Shown piece by piece: positions 9,311 to 18,663 of a stretch of 37,601 bases of DNA. The translations under genes were made by a program, and so were the position numbers. The stretch comes from Calditrichales bacterium (lineage in GTDB: Bacteria > Calditrichota > Calditrichia > Calditrichales > J004): NCBI GenBank assembly GCA_015493745.1, contig WGCN01000158.1, forward strand, positions 1 to 37,601, in the 5' to 3' direction. The number at the start of each line of letters is the position of its first letter. Within the stretch, counting starts at the first letter, position 1. The notes beneath the pieces are model-generated. The model had not been told where the DNA came from. It saw nothing but the letters and a program-made list of their open reading frames with translations, and made no database searches.

Positions 9311-9958
9311 ATGTTTAGAAAAACACTTGTCACCGCATTCTTCCTTATTGTCAGCCTTCAGGCCCAGCCTGTGGCCCCCGTACGCATACATTATCAGGGC
9401 GGAGGGGATTGGTATGGAAATAAAACCACATGGAAAAACATACTCAACGAAGGGCGGCATCTACTCAATTTACCGACAGCCCCGAAGGAAACGGCGGCTA
9501 AAATAAAAGACCCGGAATTTTCACAATCGCCGTTTGCTTATCTTGCCGGGCATGGCAACGTGGTCTTCGATGATCAGGAGGCGGCCATATTGCGCCGCTA
9601 TTTAATCCGCGGCGGCTTTTTGTTCGCCGATGATGATTACGGTATGGATCCATCTTTCCGTAAGGCCATGAAAAAGGTTTTTCCCGAGCTGGATTTTGTC
9701 CCGCTGCCCTTCAGCCATCCCATTTATCATACGGTCTATGATTTTAACAACGGTTTACCCAAGGTTCATGAACACGCCGGTGGCCCGCCACAGGGGTTGG
9801 GGTTGATTTATAAGGGGCGTCTGGTTTGTTTTTATTCATTTAATACGGATATTTCGGACGGTTGCGAGGATGCTCAAATTCATAAAGATCCGGAGAATGT
9901 GCGCAGGCAGGCTTTGAAAATGGCCTTAAACATACTTGTTTACGCGCTTACCTATTAA
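9311..9958 (+). CDS. DUF4159 domain-containing protein
   Basis: Signal peptide 'MFRKTLVTAFFLIVSLQAQP', then 'RIHYQGGGDWYGNKTTWKNILNEG...FAYLAGHGNVVFDDQEAAILRRYLIRGGFLFADDDYGMDPSFRKAMKKVFPE', typical of DUF4159. Confidence 0.8.
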   Translation: MFRKTLVTAFFLIVSLQAQPVAPVRIHYQGGGDWYGNKTTWKNILNEGRHLLNLPTAPKETAAKIKDPEFSQSPFAYLAGHGNVVFDDQEAAILRRYLIRGGFLFADDDYGMDPSFRKAMKKVFPELDFVPLPFSHPIYHTVYDFNNGLPKVHEHAGGPPQGLGLIYKGRLVCFYSFNTDISDGCEDAQIHKDPENVRRQALKMALNILVYALTY

Positions 9959-9962
9959 AATC

Positions 9963-12900
9963 ATGACACATACGCAGTTTATTCAAAAACTATACAACCT
10001 GGCCGGGCGACACTACCGCTTGCATTTGCTGGGGCGTATTGTATCCTGGCTGCTGATATTTCTTTTCTCCGGGCTGGGGATGTCCCTGCTGGACAGCATG
10101 GTGCATTTTTCAAGGATCAGCCGTTGGGGATTTTTTACCTTGCAGGTACTGTTGATGGCCTTTCTGTTTATTGAAATGATCTGGCCCGCGGTACGTAAAA
10201 ATTATCGGTTCAGAAAATCAGGCGAATTATCCGCCTTTGCCCGCTTGTCGGACCGTCTTACGGAGAATAAGGATATTTGGGTCAATACCGCCGAATTGAT
10301 CGAACAGTATCAGGCCGGTGGTGACAACAACCCTTTTCAGGAAGCGGCCATAAACCGCCTGATTCCCCAATGTGACTTTTCCGCCTTGAAAAGGGCACTG
10401 CCCTTGAAAAAATACCTGCCCGCCTATTCCCTGCCGGTGGTCCTGTTGTTGAGCAGCCTGTTTCTTTATGGTCTGATCGGCCCCTCTCTGGGGATATCCG
10501 TGCTTAGAATGGTGATGCCCTGGGGTATGTTCGCCGCTGTACCCGCCTACAGTTTTGAGGTGGCTCCCGGTTCGGTAACCGCTTATACGGGGGATGATCT
10601 GAAGATAACGGCCGGCTATCGGGGCCCGCGCGCCGGAGGCATGTTGCTTTGGAAGGAAGAGGGCGCCCGGCGCATGTCTTATCCCCTTGTCAGGGCCGGT
10701 GTGGCAAGTTATACGCTGACGCTGAAGAACATTAAAAAAGATTTCCGCTATTGGCTCAGCGCCACGGAGATGGAAACCGGGGACTATAAAGGACACATTG
10801 TTTCCGATACCTTCCGGGTGGTTGTGCTGGACCCTCCCATGGTAAAGACGGCACAAATCAAGGCTTTTCCTCCGGCTTATAGCGGTCTGCCCGGCTCATC
10901 GTTTGACCTGAGCGATACGCGCTATAGCCTCTTGCCCGGAACGGAGATCCAATTCAAGCTCACTGCCAATAAGGCTTTGCGTGCCGCCGCCCTGCAATTT
11001 TCCGATTCCACGATATTGAATTTAGATGTACACAATTTTACCGCCGAGGGCCGTGCTGTGTTTACCCGTTCCCGGCAATACCGCTTTAATCTTTTATCCA
11101 TGGATTCACTCACCAACCGGCAAGCCGTTCTTTTTCATGTTGATATGCTGGAAGACCGCCCCCCCTATGTGGAAATTGTGCTCCCCGGTACGGATGTGGA
11201 AGCTCAGCCGGAAGATATACTGGCCCTTGAGGCTGCTGCCGGTGATGACTTTGGCGTTTCGGCTCTTACCCTGCGCTACCGGCATCTGGCCGCCGGAGAT
11301 ACCGGCGTGTGGCGAAAGCGGCCTTTTCAACTGCTCCGTGAAAACGGTGAGACCCGTGGGCGCTTACTGTTCGATTTTTCGGATTTAGCCATCGCTTTTG
11401 GAGATGAAATAGAATATTATGCCGTGGCCCGGGACGGAAATGTTATCACCGGACCGGGCAAGGCGGAAAGTGCCCGTTATAAAGTGATATTTCCCTCATT
11501 GGATGATCTGTTCCGGGATTTTACCGAAAAGACACGGGATCAAAATGAAAAGATGGAAGACATCTCCGGACAGTCCGAGGAGTTGAAGAAGACTCTGGAG
11601 GAGATACAGCGTGACCTGAAACGGTCGCAAAAAATGGACTGGGAAACGAAGAAGCGTATCGAGCAGACGCTGGAGGAACAAAAAAAGCTCCGGGAAAAGG
11701 TGCAAAAAATCGAGCAGGAATTACAGGAGATGGTAGAGCGGCTGGAAAATAAGGATATGATAAGCGAAGAGTTGATGCAAAAATATCAGCAGCTGCAGGA
11801 GATGTTTCGCCAGATCGCACCGCCGGAGTTGATGGAAGCCATGCGCAAGTTACAACAGGCCATGGAAAAGTCGGACCCGGCGGAAGTGCAAAAAGCCCTG
11901 CAATCCTTTAAGGAGAATCAGGAGAACTTTAAGCAAAATCTGGAACGAACCCTGGAGCTGTTTAAGCAAATCCAGATGGAGCAGCAGTTGCAACGTTTGG
12001 CGGATCAGGCGCGGGAGCTGCTTGAAAAACAAAAACAGATTACGGAAGAGCTGAATAAGAACAGCGATGATGCCGGCCGGATGCAGGAACAACAAACCGG
12101 GCAATTGAAGCGGCTGGAAGCTTCCCTGAAGGAGATGATGGATAACCCGCGTATGCAATCCTTTAAGGAAGCCATGCGTCAAATGGAAGAGGCCCGGAAA
12201 AATATGTCCCGGAATCAGTTGGCCCGCCAAAGCGAGGAAATCCGCCAAAAGATTGAACAGGGACAGCAGGAACAGGCCGGGGAACAATCGCAGGCCCTGC
12301 AAAAGGATATGGCCGCCATGCAAAGTCAGCTGCAAAGCAGCCTCAACAGCATGCAGCAACGCCATAAACAAAAAGTAGAATCCAGGATGCTGGCCATAAC
12401 CGGGGATCTGCTAAAACTGTCGTTCGAGCAGGAAAGGCTTCAGCGGCGCAGCCGCAGTGCCTCGCAGGTGGATGATGAGTTGCGCGATATCGCCCGTAAG
12501 CAGGCCCGGGTTCAGCAAAATTTACAAAAGACCATCGGCGAAATGATAGAACTGTCCAAGCAGACCTTTTTTATGGAACAGAGCCTGAACCGCAACATGG
12601 CCATGGCACAAAGTCAAATGCGCAAGAGTCTGGACGATTTGAGCGAGCGCCGGGCCATGCCGGCCGCTCAGAGCCAGCGCAAGGCGATGGAGGCTTTAAA
12701 CCGCAGCGTTCAGGGCATGCAGCGCTCATTGTCCCGTATGGAAAAATCTTCCAGCGGTACGGGATTTGAACAATTGATGGAGCAATTGAAACAAATGGCC
12801 GGCATGCAGGGAGGGCTTAATGGTGAAACCATGGGGCTGTTCAACGCCCAACAAGGGAACCGGGGACGGTTGACGCCGGATCAGCAGGGCAGGCAGCGGC

Positions 12901-13349
12901 GTCTGGCCGCGCAACAACAGGCCCTGAAACAGGCCATGGAGGAACTGGCCGGTGAGATGGGTAACCGGGGCGATGTGCTGGGCCGTTTGGGGGAACTCAG
13001 TGAAGAGATGGATAAGGTGGTGCAGGATCTGCTGAAAAAGGGCGTTTCCCGTAAAACCGTTGAACGGCAGCAGCGCATTCTTTCCCGTATGCTGGATGCG
13101 CAGAAATCGGCCCGGGAGCGGGAATACTCTAAAAAACGGCGGGCCGAGCGGGCCAAAAAATATCAGGCGGTCGATCCGCGCAGGCTGACCCCCGCTGAAA
13201 ATGCCTATTTAAAGCAGCTACAGGAGGCTCTGCAAAAATCATATAACGAAGGGTACGCACCGGAATATCAGCAGATGATTGAAGCGTATATCCATAAGTT
13301 GATCAACGAAAAACAACAACGGCGGGCTGGCGATGGCAGGACTCGTTAA
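9963..13349 (+). CDS. DUF4175-like membrane protein with very long Gln/Met/Glu-rich coiled-coil region
   Basis: ORF listed from 9936; ATG at 9963 (MTHTQFIQKL) follows the DUF4159 stop. N-terminal TM helices, Ig-like middle, then ~600 aa of coiled coil. Position after DUF4159 fits. Confidence 0.7.
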   Translation: MTHTQFIQKLYNLAGRHYRLHLLGRIVSWLLIFLFSGLGMSLLDSMVHFSRISRWGFFTLQVLLMAFLFIEMIWPAVRKNYRFRKSGELSAFARLSDRLTENKDIWVNTAELIEQYQAGGDNNPFQEAAINRLIPQCDFSALKRALPLKKYLPAYSLPVVLLLSSLFLYGLIGPSLGISVLRMVMPWGMFAAVPAYSFEVAPGSVTAYTGDDLKITAGYRGPRAGGMLLWKEEGARRMSYPLVRAGVASYTLTLKNIKKDFRYWLSATEMETGDYKGHIVSDTFRVVVLDPPMVKTAQIKAFPPAYSGLPGSSFDLSDTRYSLLPGTEIQFKLTANKALRAAALQFSDSTILNLDVHNFTAEGRAVFTRSRQYRFNLLSMDSLTNRQAVLFHVDMLEDRPPYVEIVLPGTDVEAQPEDILALEAAAGDDFGVSALTLRYRHLAAGDTGVWRKRPFQLLRENGETRGRLLFDFSDLAIAFGDEIEYYAVARDGNVITGPGKAESARYKVIFPSLDDLFRDFTEKTRDQNEKMEDISGQSEELKKTLEEIQRDLKRSQKMDWETKKRIEQTLEEQKKLREKVQKIEQELQEMVERLENKDMISEELMQKYQQLQEMFRQIAPPELMEAMRKLQQAMEKSDPAEVQKALQSFKENQENFKQNLERTLELFKQIQMEQQLQRLADQARELLEKQKQITEELNKNSDDAGRMQEQQTGQLKRLEASLKEMMDNPRMQSFKEAMRQMEEARKNMSRNQLARQSEEIRQKIEQGQQEQAGEQSQALQKDMAAMQSQLQSSLNSMQQRHKQKVESRMLAITGDLLKLSFEQERLQRRSRSASQVDDELRDIARKQARVQQNLQKTIGEMIELSKQTFFMEQSLNRNMAMAQSQMRKSLDDLSERRAMPAAQSQRKAMEALNRSVQGMQRSLSRMEKSSSGTGFEQLMEQLKQMAGMQGGLNGETMGLFNAQQGNRGRLTPDQQGRQRRLAAQQQALKQAMEELAGEMGNRGDVLGRLGELSEEMDKVVQDLLKKGVSRKTVERQQRILSRMLDAQKSAREREYSKKRRAERAKKYQAVDPRRLTPAENAYLKQLQEALQKSYNEGYAPEYQQMIEAYIHKLINEKQQRRAGDGRTR

Positions 13350-15942
13350 TTTTCCGGGCCGGACAACGAGCGTAATGCGCTCTGTTTACGGATTGCTGCT
13401 CCTGTTCAGCATGGCGGTCATGGCACAGGAAGTTTTTGTCAAGGAGGCGCGTTTCCAAAACGGGCATATTGAGGTGATCTCCTCGGATAATTTTTTGCCG
13501 GCGCCAAGGATTGCCCTGGTGCTTAGCGGAGGTGGTTCCCGGGGAATCAGTCATATTGGCGTTCTGAAAGTATTGGAAAAAGCCGGTATTCGCCCCGATC
13601 TGATAGTCGGCACCAGTATCGGCGGGGTGGTGGGTGGTCTGTATGCGGCGGGCTATTCCGCCGGGGAAATAGAAACCTTTTTCCATACCATCGACTGGGG
13701 CGATATGTTCCGCGATACCGCCTCCCGCTCCAACCTGTTTCTGGAACAGAAGAATGAACAGGATCGCTATATTGCCTCCATCCGCCTGGAAAACTGGCAG
13801 CCCTATATCCCCAATGCCGTAACACCGGGACAAAAGGTGCTCAATGTCCTCTCCGATCTGTTCATGCTGGCGCCTTATCAGGTAAAGAACAGCTTTGATG
13901 ATCTAAAGATACCCTTTCGCGCCGTGGCTACCGATATTGTCCATGGCCGTAAGATTGTATTGGATCGCGGAAATATTGCCGCCGCGTTAAACGGCTCGCT
14001 GGCGGTGCCCCTGCTTTTTTCTCCCGTGAGCTGGGATACGCTTTTACTGGTGGATGGCGGGGTTAAGGCCAACTTGCCCGCCGGGGTGGCCCGGGAGTGG
14101 GGAGCGGATATTGTCATTGCCGCCGATGTGAGTGCCGAACTGCGTTCCCGGGATGAACTCAGCGCCCCCTGGGAGGTGGCCGATCAGGTTACAACCATTA
14201 TGACCGACCGGAATAACGTTAAGGAATATGGCGATGTGGATATACTGCTTACGCCCGTTTTGCCGCGGTCAACCAATACGGATTTCAGCAAGGTGGATGC
14301 CCTGATCCGCGCCGGTGAAGAGGAAGCGCAAATCAAGCTGGAAGAGATTCATAAGCAACTCAAGTCGTTTGAAAAGCAAAGCGCCCGTTTTTTGACGCGC
14401 GAACTGATCAATGGCCATAAGATTGACAGTCTGTCCGTGTTGACCCTCTCCCGCCGCATGGAGCGCTGGGTACTGGACGGCGGTTTTTCAAAGGTGACGG
14501 CGCGCTACTCGGCCAAAAGGCGGGAACTGCACTACTTTTTTGAATCCTACTCTGCCATTGATACCATACTTTTTCAGGGTAATGTTTATGTCAGCCATCA
14601 TGAATTGTTGGACTCCATGCGCACCAAAGTGGGGCAGGTACCCATAACACGTATATTGAATGATGATTTCGACCGTTTGCGAAAAATCTATCATGGTCGT
14701 GGCTATTCCCTGATGGAAATCGAGGATGTCACATTTATAAACGGTGTGCTGTCCATCCGTATCAACGAGGGGCAGGTTGGCCGCATCATGGTATCGGGGA
14801 ATAAAAAAACGCGGGACTATGTGATCAGCCGCGAGTTTCAGATCCCCCGGGGGGCCATCTTCAACTGGCTGGATATCAAGAAACGGCTGGCCAACCTGTA
14901 CGGCACGCAATTGTTTAAACGGGTTACGGCGGATGTACGCCGTCATGGTCAGGCCGCCGACGTGGAAATTCATGTTGATGAAAAACCCTCCGTACGCGTG
15001 CAGTTTGGCGGTAAAGGCGATAATGACCGTCTCTTTCAGGCTTATCTGGAGCTTTCCGATGAAAACCTGTTGGGGCGCGGCGTTAAGGCCAAAGCCCAGG
15101 CCCGGGTGGGTAACCGCGATGGCTGGCTGGGGTTGCGCTTTCGCTCGGAAAGGATATTCACCTCTCTGTTCACTTTTCGTGGCATTTTGTTTTACTCCTG
15201 GGAGGTAAACCCCCGTTTTTGGCATACACCGTATCAGGGGCGCTACCGGGAAGAACGGGCCGGTATTCGGCTTTTGCTGGGCCGACAGGTGGAACGCTTC
15301 GGTCTGGTCTCCGCCGAAATTAAGGCACAACGCGTTCGCAATACGGTTGAGGAGGGTCTGTTTTCGCAGGAACGTACCCTGCAGCTACGATCCTTTGCCC
15401 TGCGCTCGGTAACCGATAAACGCGACCGTATCGATTTTCCGACCAAGGGTGAATACAATTATTGGGAATGGGAAAGCGGAAATACGGTGCTGCTGCAAAG
15501 CCAGCAGGGCTACAGCAAAATCCGTTTACATCTGGAAACCTATTCACATTTGTTCAATGCCAACCATGTTTTACACCTGAGATTTGATGGCGGGCTGGCC
15601 GATATCTCCACACCCTTTTCGGAATATTTTCGTATCGGTGGTTTTCGCCAGTTTTACGGATTGCTGGAAAATGAGCGTTACGGCAGACAAATGCTTATCG
15701 TCAGTGCTGGCTACCGCTGGCGGCTGCCTTTCAAGATTCTGACGCCGGTTTATCTTGGCGTGCGGTATGATCTGGGGAATGTCTGGCAGCAACCGGTATT
15801 ATCCTTAAGAACCTCGGAGCTGCTGGCTGCCAGTGGTGTCTCCCTGGGCTGGGAGACTTTTCTGGGCCCTTTGAATATCGCCTGGGGGCAAAATGCCTTT
15901 GGCCGTAAACAGTTCTATGTCTCCTGGGGATTTAATTACTGA
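13333..15942 (+). CDS. Patatin-like phospholipase fused to POTRA and BamA-type beta-barrel
   Basis: 'RIALVLSGGGSRGISHIGVLKVLEKAGIRPDLIVGTSIGGVVGGLYAAGYS' (GxSxG lipase), 'VDGGVKANLP' (DG dyad), POTRA-like 'GNVYVSHHELLDSMRTKVG', C-terminal surface-antigen barrel. True start may be the ATG at 13375. Confidence 0.88.
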   Translation: MAGLVNFPGRTTSVMRSVYGLLLLFSMAVMAQEVFVKEARFQNGHIEVISSDNFLPAPRIALVLSGGGSRGISHIGVLKVLEKAGIRPDLIVGTSIGGVVGGLYAAGYSAGEIETFFHTIDWGDMFRDTASRSNLFLEQKNEQDRYIASIRLENWQPYIPNAVTPGQKVLNVLSDLFMLAPYQVKNSFDDLKIPFRAVATDIVHGRKIVLDRGNIAAALNGSLAVPLLFSPVSWDTLLLVDGGVKANLPAGVAREWGADIVIAADVSAELRSRDELSAPWEVADQVTTIMTDRNNVKEYGDVDILLTPVLPRSTNTDFSKVDALIRAGEEEAQIKLEEIHKQLKSFEKQSARFLTRELINGHKIDSLSVLTLSRRMERWVLDGGFSKVTARYSAKRRELHYFFESYSAIDTILFQGNVYVSHHELLDSMRTKVGQVPITRILNDDFDRLRKIYHGRGYSLMEIEDVTFINGVLSIRINEGQVGRIMVSGNKKTRDYVISREFQIPRGAIFNWLDIKKRLANLYGTQLFKRVTADVRRHGQAADVEIHVDEKPSVRVQFGGKGDNDRLFQAYLELSDENLLGRGVKAKAQARVGNRDGWLGLRFRSERIFTSLFTFRGILFYSWEVNPRFWHTPYQGRYREERAGIRLLLGRQVERFGLVSAEIKAQRVRNTVEEGLFSQERTLQLRSFALRSVTDKRDRIDFPTKGEYNYWEWESGNTVLLQSQQGYSKIRLHLETYSHLFNANHVLHLRFDGGLADISTPFSEYFRIGGFRQFYGLLENERYGRQMLIVSAGYRWRLPFKILTPVYLGVRYDLGNVWQQPVLSLRTSELLAASGVSLGWETFLGPLNIAWGQNAFGRKQFYVSWGFNY

Positions 15943-16044
15943 TATCGTTTCGCCTTTCCCGCTTTACACGGCTGGATTTTTTTACCTGTAGTACCGTATC
16001 TTAGAATACTTTGTCACCGGTTCCATCATTGTGGGGTTAGTGCC

Positions 16045-16596
16045 ATGCCTCAAACTTTTCATACCCGCGGGAATATTGAACTTTTAAGCCAGAACTTTGT
16101 GGCGGTGTACGGTTCGCGTCAGGCCTCTGAGGCTCTGAAAGACGATGCCGCCCTGCTGGCCCGTACGATGGCCCGGGCCGGGATGACCGTGGCCGGAGGG
16201 TGGCAATCGTCCCTGGAAAAACATTTTTTGCAAACCTTTATGGATTCCGGCAGAGGATATGTTATCAGCTACGCGGCACGGATGCTGGAGGATGCCCCTC
16301 TCAGGTCCGGGCTGGATGTGATGATGGACAGCGGGCGTCTGTTGCAGGTGGCCCCGGATGTTGCCCAAAGCCGGGCCACCTTAAAAACGGTAGCCCGGCG
16401 CGACGCCCTGATGCTGGAACAGTGTCACGCCGTTCTTTTTTTGTTCATAGCGCCGGAAGGGCGGTTAGCGGAACTTTTCGGTTACCTGATCGAACACCGC
16501 TTTCCGCTGTTTGTACTGCATCATCCCCTGAACGGCCGATGGCTGCGGCAAGGGGCCTTGCCCGTGGCCGCGGATGATATCGGCGTCTTTTTCTGA
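16045..16596 (+). CDS. DprA/SMF-like Rossmann protein (short, stand-alone)
   Basis: 'FVAVYGSRQASEALKDDAALLARTMARAGMTVAGGWQSSLEKHFLQTFM' resembles the DprA/SMF nucleotide-binding fold; no additional DprA domains in the ORF. Confidence 0.5.
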   Translation: MPQTFHTRGNIELLSQNFVAVYGSRQASEALKDDAALLARTMARAGMTVAGGWQSSLEKHFLQTFMDSGRGYVISYAARMLEDAPLRSGLDVMMDSGRLLQVAPDVAQSRATLKTVARRDALMLEQCHAVLFLFIAPEGRLAELFGYLIEHRFPLFVLHHPLNGRWLRQGALPVAADDIGVFF

Positions 16597-16609
16597 CAAA
16601 CCCTGCGCC

Positions 16610-18517
16610 TCAGGCAACCTTTTCCGTTGACTTTTTGCCGGCAAAACGAACGATTAAAAACAAAGCTCCCGCGCTTAAAACAATTTCCACGCCGCTGGTT
16701 AAACCAAAACCGGCCGGAATAAATCCGAACAGGACAGCCACGGTGGCCACGACCAGGGCATAGGGCATTTGCGTGCGAACATGGTCTATATGATCCGAGC
16801 CGGAAGCCATGGATGACATGATGGTGGTATCCGATATGGGCGAACAGTGATCACCGAATACCGAACCGGCCAACACCGCGGCGATGGAACTCAACATAAT
16901 GATCTGCTGGTGGGCGGCCGTGATGGTGGCATCGGCATGGGGAAGCTGGTGGGCGATAGGGATGACGATGGGGGTCAGGATGGCCATGGTGGCCCAGGAA
17001 CTGCCCGTGGAGAAGGCGATGACCCCGGCAATGATAAAGGTGATCGTGGGAACCCAGCGCGCCGAGAGCAGGGATTGTGTACTGTTTATGACCCAGTTGG
17101 CGGTTTGCACATCATTGCACACATTGCCGATACTCCAGGCCATAACCAGAATCAGCGCCGCCAGAACCAGGGATTTTACTCCGGCCACCCAGGCGTTTAA
17201 AGCCTCGTGAAGGCTCAGAATCTTTTGGCTGAGGATCATGATCATGGCCACAAAGGTGCCGAAAAAGGCACTCCACAGCAATACCTTGAAAGAGTCTCCG
17301 GCGCCAAACACCGTGCTGATGTAATGCAATAGCGAATCATCGACGGCGCGTGGCCCTGTTTTGTTGTATCCGGTAATCCACAGGCCGACGATGGTGGTCA
17401 GGATCACCGTGATTATGGGCAGCAGGGCATTATACCAGCGCAGGGGGGTGCCGGGCTCGGCCAACAGTTCCTTGGCGTTAACATCGGCCAGGGGGATGGC
17501 CTTGTCACTTAAAACCTTGTTCTGGTGTTGGGCGCGCCGTTCCGCCGCCAGCATGGGGCCGAAATCCCGTCCCAGAATGGCTATAAAAAAAGCAAACACC
17601 AGGGCCATTATGGGGTAAAAGGAGTAAGGGATGGTTTGCAGAAAGACGAGATAAGCGTTATCGCTTAGCCCCAACTGACCGTAGGCCTGGCCGATGAGGC
17701 TGATTTGATAGCCGATCCAGGTGGAGATAAGGGCTATGGTGGTAATCGGGGCGGCGGTGGAATCCACCAGATAGGCCAGTTTTTCCCGGCTGATCTTTAA
17801 CTTATCGGTAAAAGGACGCATGGTATTGCCGACGATCAAAGTGTTGGCGTAATCATCAAAGAAAATGAGGATACCCATGGCCCAGGTGGCCAATTGTCCG
17901 CGCCGGTAGCCGGAGGCATAGCGGGACAGGGTTTCCACAATGCCCTGGGTGCCGCCCGCACGGGAAATCACCCCTACCATCCCCCCCAGGGTGAGACTGA
18001 AAACCAGGATGGCGAAGTTGTCGGGATTGGCGGCCGAAACACCGATATAGTCACTCACGCCCAAAAAGAAGCCGCTGACGGGGTCGTAGCCATGAATGAT
18101 CATGGCCCCGGTAAAGACGCCGGCGAAAAGGGCCAACAGCACCTGGCGGAAAATCAGGGCCAGTAAAATGGCGATCAGGGGCGGTAAAATACTCAGCCAG
18201 CCGGGAATGACCCAAAGCTCGGCAATGGGACCGTTCGCGCCGCTTAGCTGCCAGCTTCCCGCCTGTTCAAAGGTGCTTTTCGTACTCTGCCATAAACCGG
18301 AAACACTGTCATAGCTAAAAGAAAGGGACAAACGCCTGTCCTCGTGGGTTAGGAACAAAGAGCCTGAAAAATCATCCCGGGCCGCTTTGATTTTGAAGGT
18401 GTAGGAACTTTCGGTGATGTAAACCTTGCTTTGATCCACCAGCTTCGGGGTAGCGCCGGTGGAGAACAGGGGGAAAAGCAATAAAGCAATCAGGAAAAGA
18501 TAAACACGGTGCAACAT
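16610..18517 (-). CDS. NhaC-family Na+/H+ antiporter with N-terminal signal peptide and extracytoplasmic domain
   Basis: Polytopic protein with 'FFDDYANTLIVGNTMRPFTDKLKISREKLAYLVDSTAAPI', 'STGSSWATMAILTPIVIPIAH' and 'VFGDHCSPISDTTIMSSMASGSDHIDHVRTQMPYA', typical of the NhaC superfamily. Confidence 0.88.
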   Translation of the reverse strand: MLHRVYLFLIALLLFPLFSTGATPKLVDQSKVYITESSYTFKIKAARDDFSGSLFLTHEDRRLSLSFSYDSVSGLWQSTKSTFEQAGSWQLSGANGPIAELWVIPGWLSILPPLIAILLALIFRQVLLALFAGVFTGAMIIHGYDPVSGFFLGVSDYIGVSAANPDNFAILVFSLTLGGMVGVISRAGGTQGIVETLSRYASGYRRGQLATWAMGILIFFDDYANTLIVGNTMRPFTDKLKISREKLAYLVDSTAAPITTIALISTWIGYQISLIGQAYGQLGLSDNAYLVFLQTIPYSFYPIMALVFAFFIAILGRDFGPMLAAERRAQHQNKVLSDKAIPLADVNAKELLAEPGTPLRWYNALLPIITVILTTIVGLWITGYNKTGPRAVDDSLLHYISTVFGAGDSFKVLLWSAFFGTFVAMIMILSQKILSLHEALNAWVAGVKSLVLAALILVMAWSIGNVCNDVQTANWVINSTQSLLSARWVPTITFIIAGVIAFSTGSSWATMAILTPIVIPIAHQLPHADATITAAHQQIIMLSSIAAVLAGSVFGDHCSPISDTTIMSSMASGSDHIDHVRTQMPYALVVATVAVLFGFIPAGFGLTSGVEIVLSAGALFLIVRFAGKKSTEKVA

Positions 18518-18663
18518 GGGCTTGGCCTCATAAAATGAATATGGTTCGTCGAAGGTGGCTAAAGATAGGCAAAACAGGGGATATGGCGCAATCCGCAGTC
18601 CGGTTAGACTTACCTTGCTTTAAAAGAGGCGGAGAAGTAAATTCTTATCTTTTTGGAGATGGG

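Noticed and set aside
16847-17210. Overlapping + strand ORFs inside the NhaC gene
   Set aside because: Shadow ORFs of a clear NhaC coding sequence; low-complexity translations with no family resemblance.
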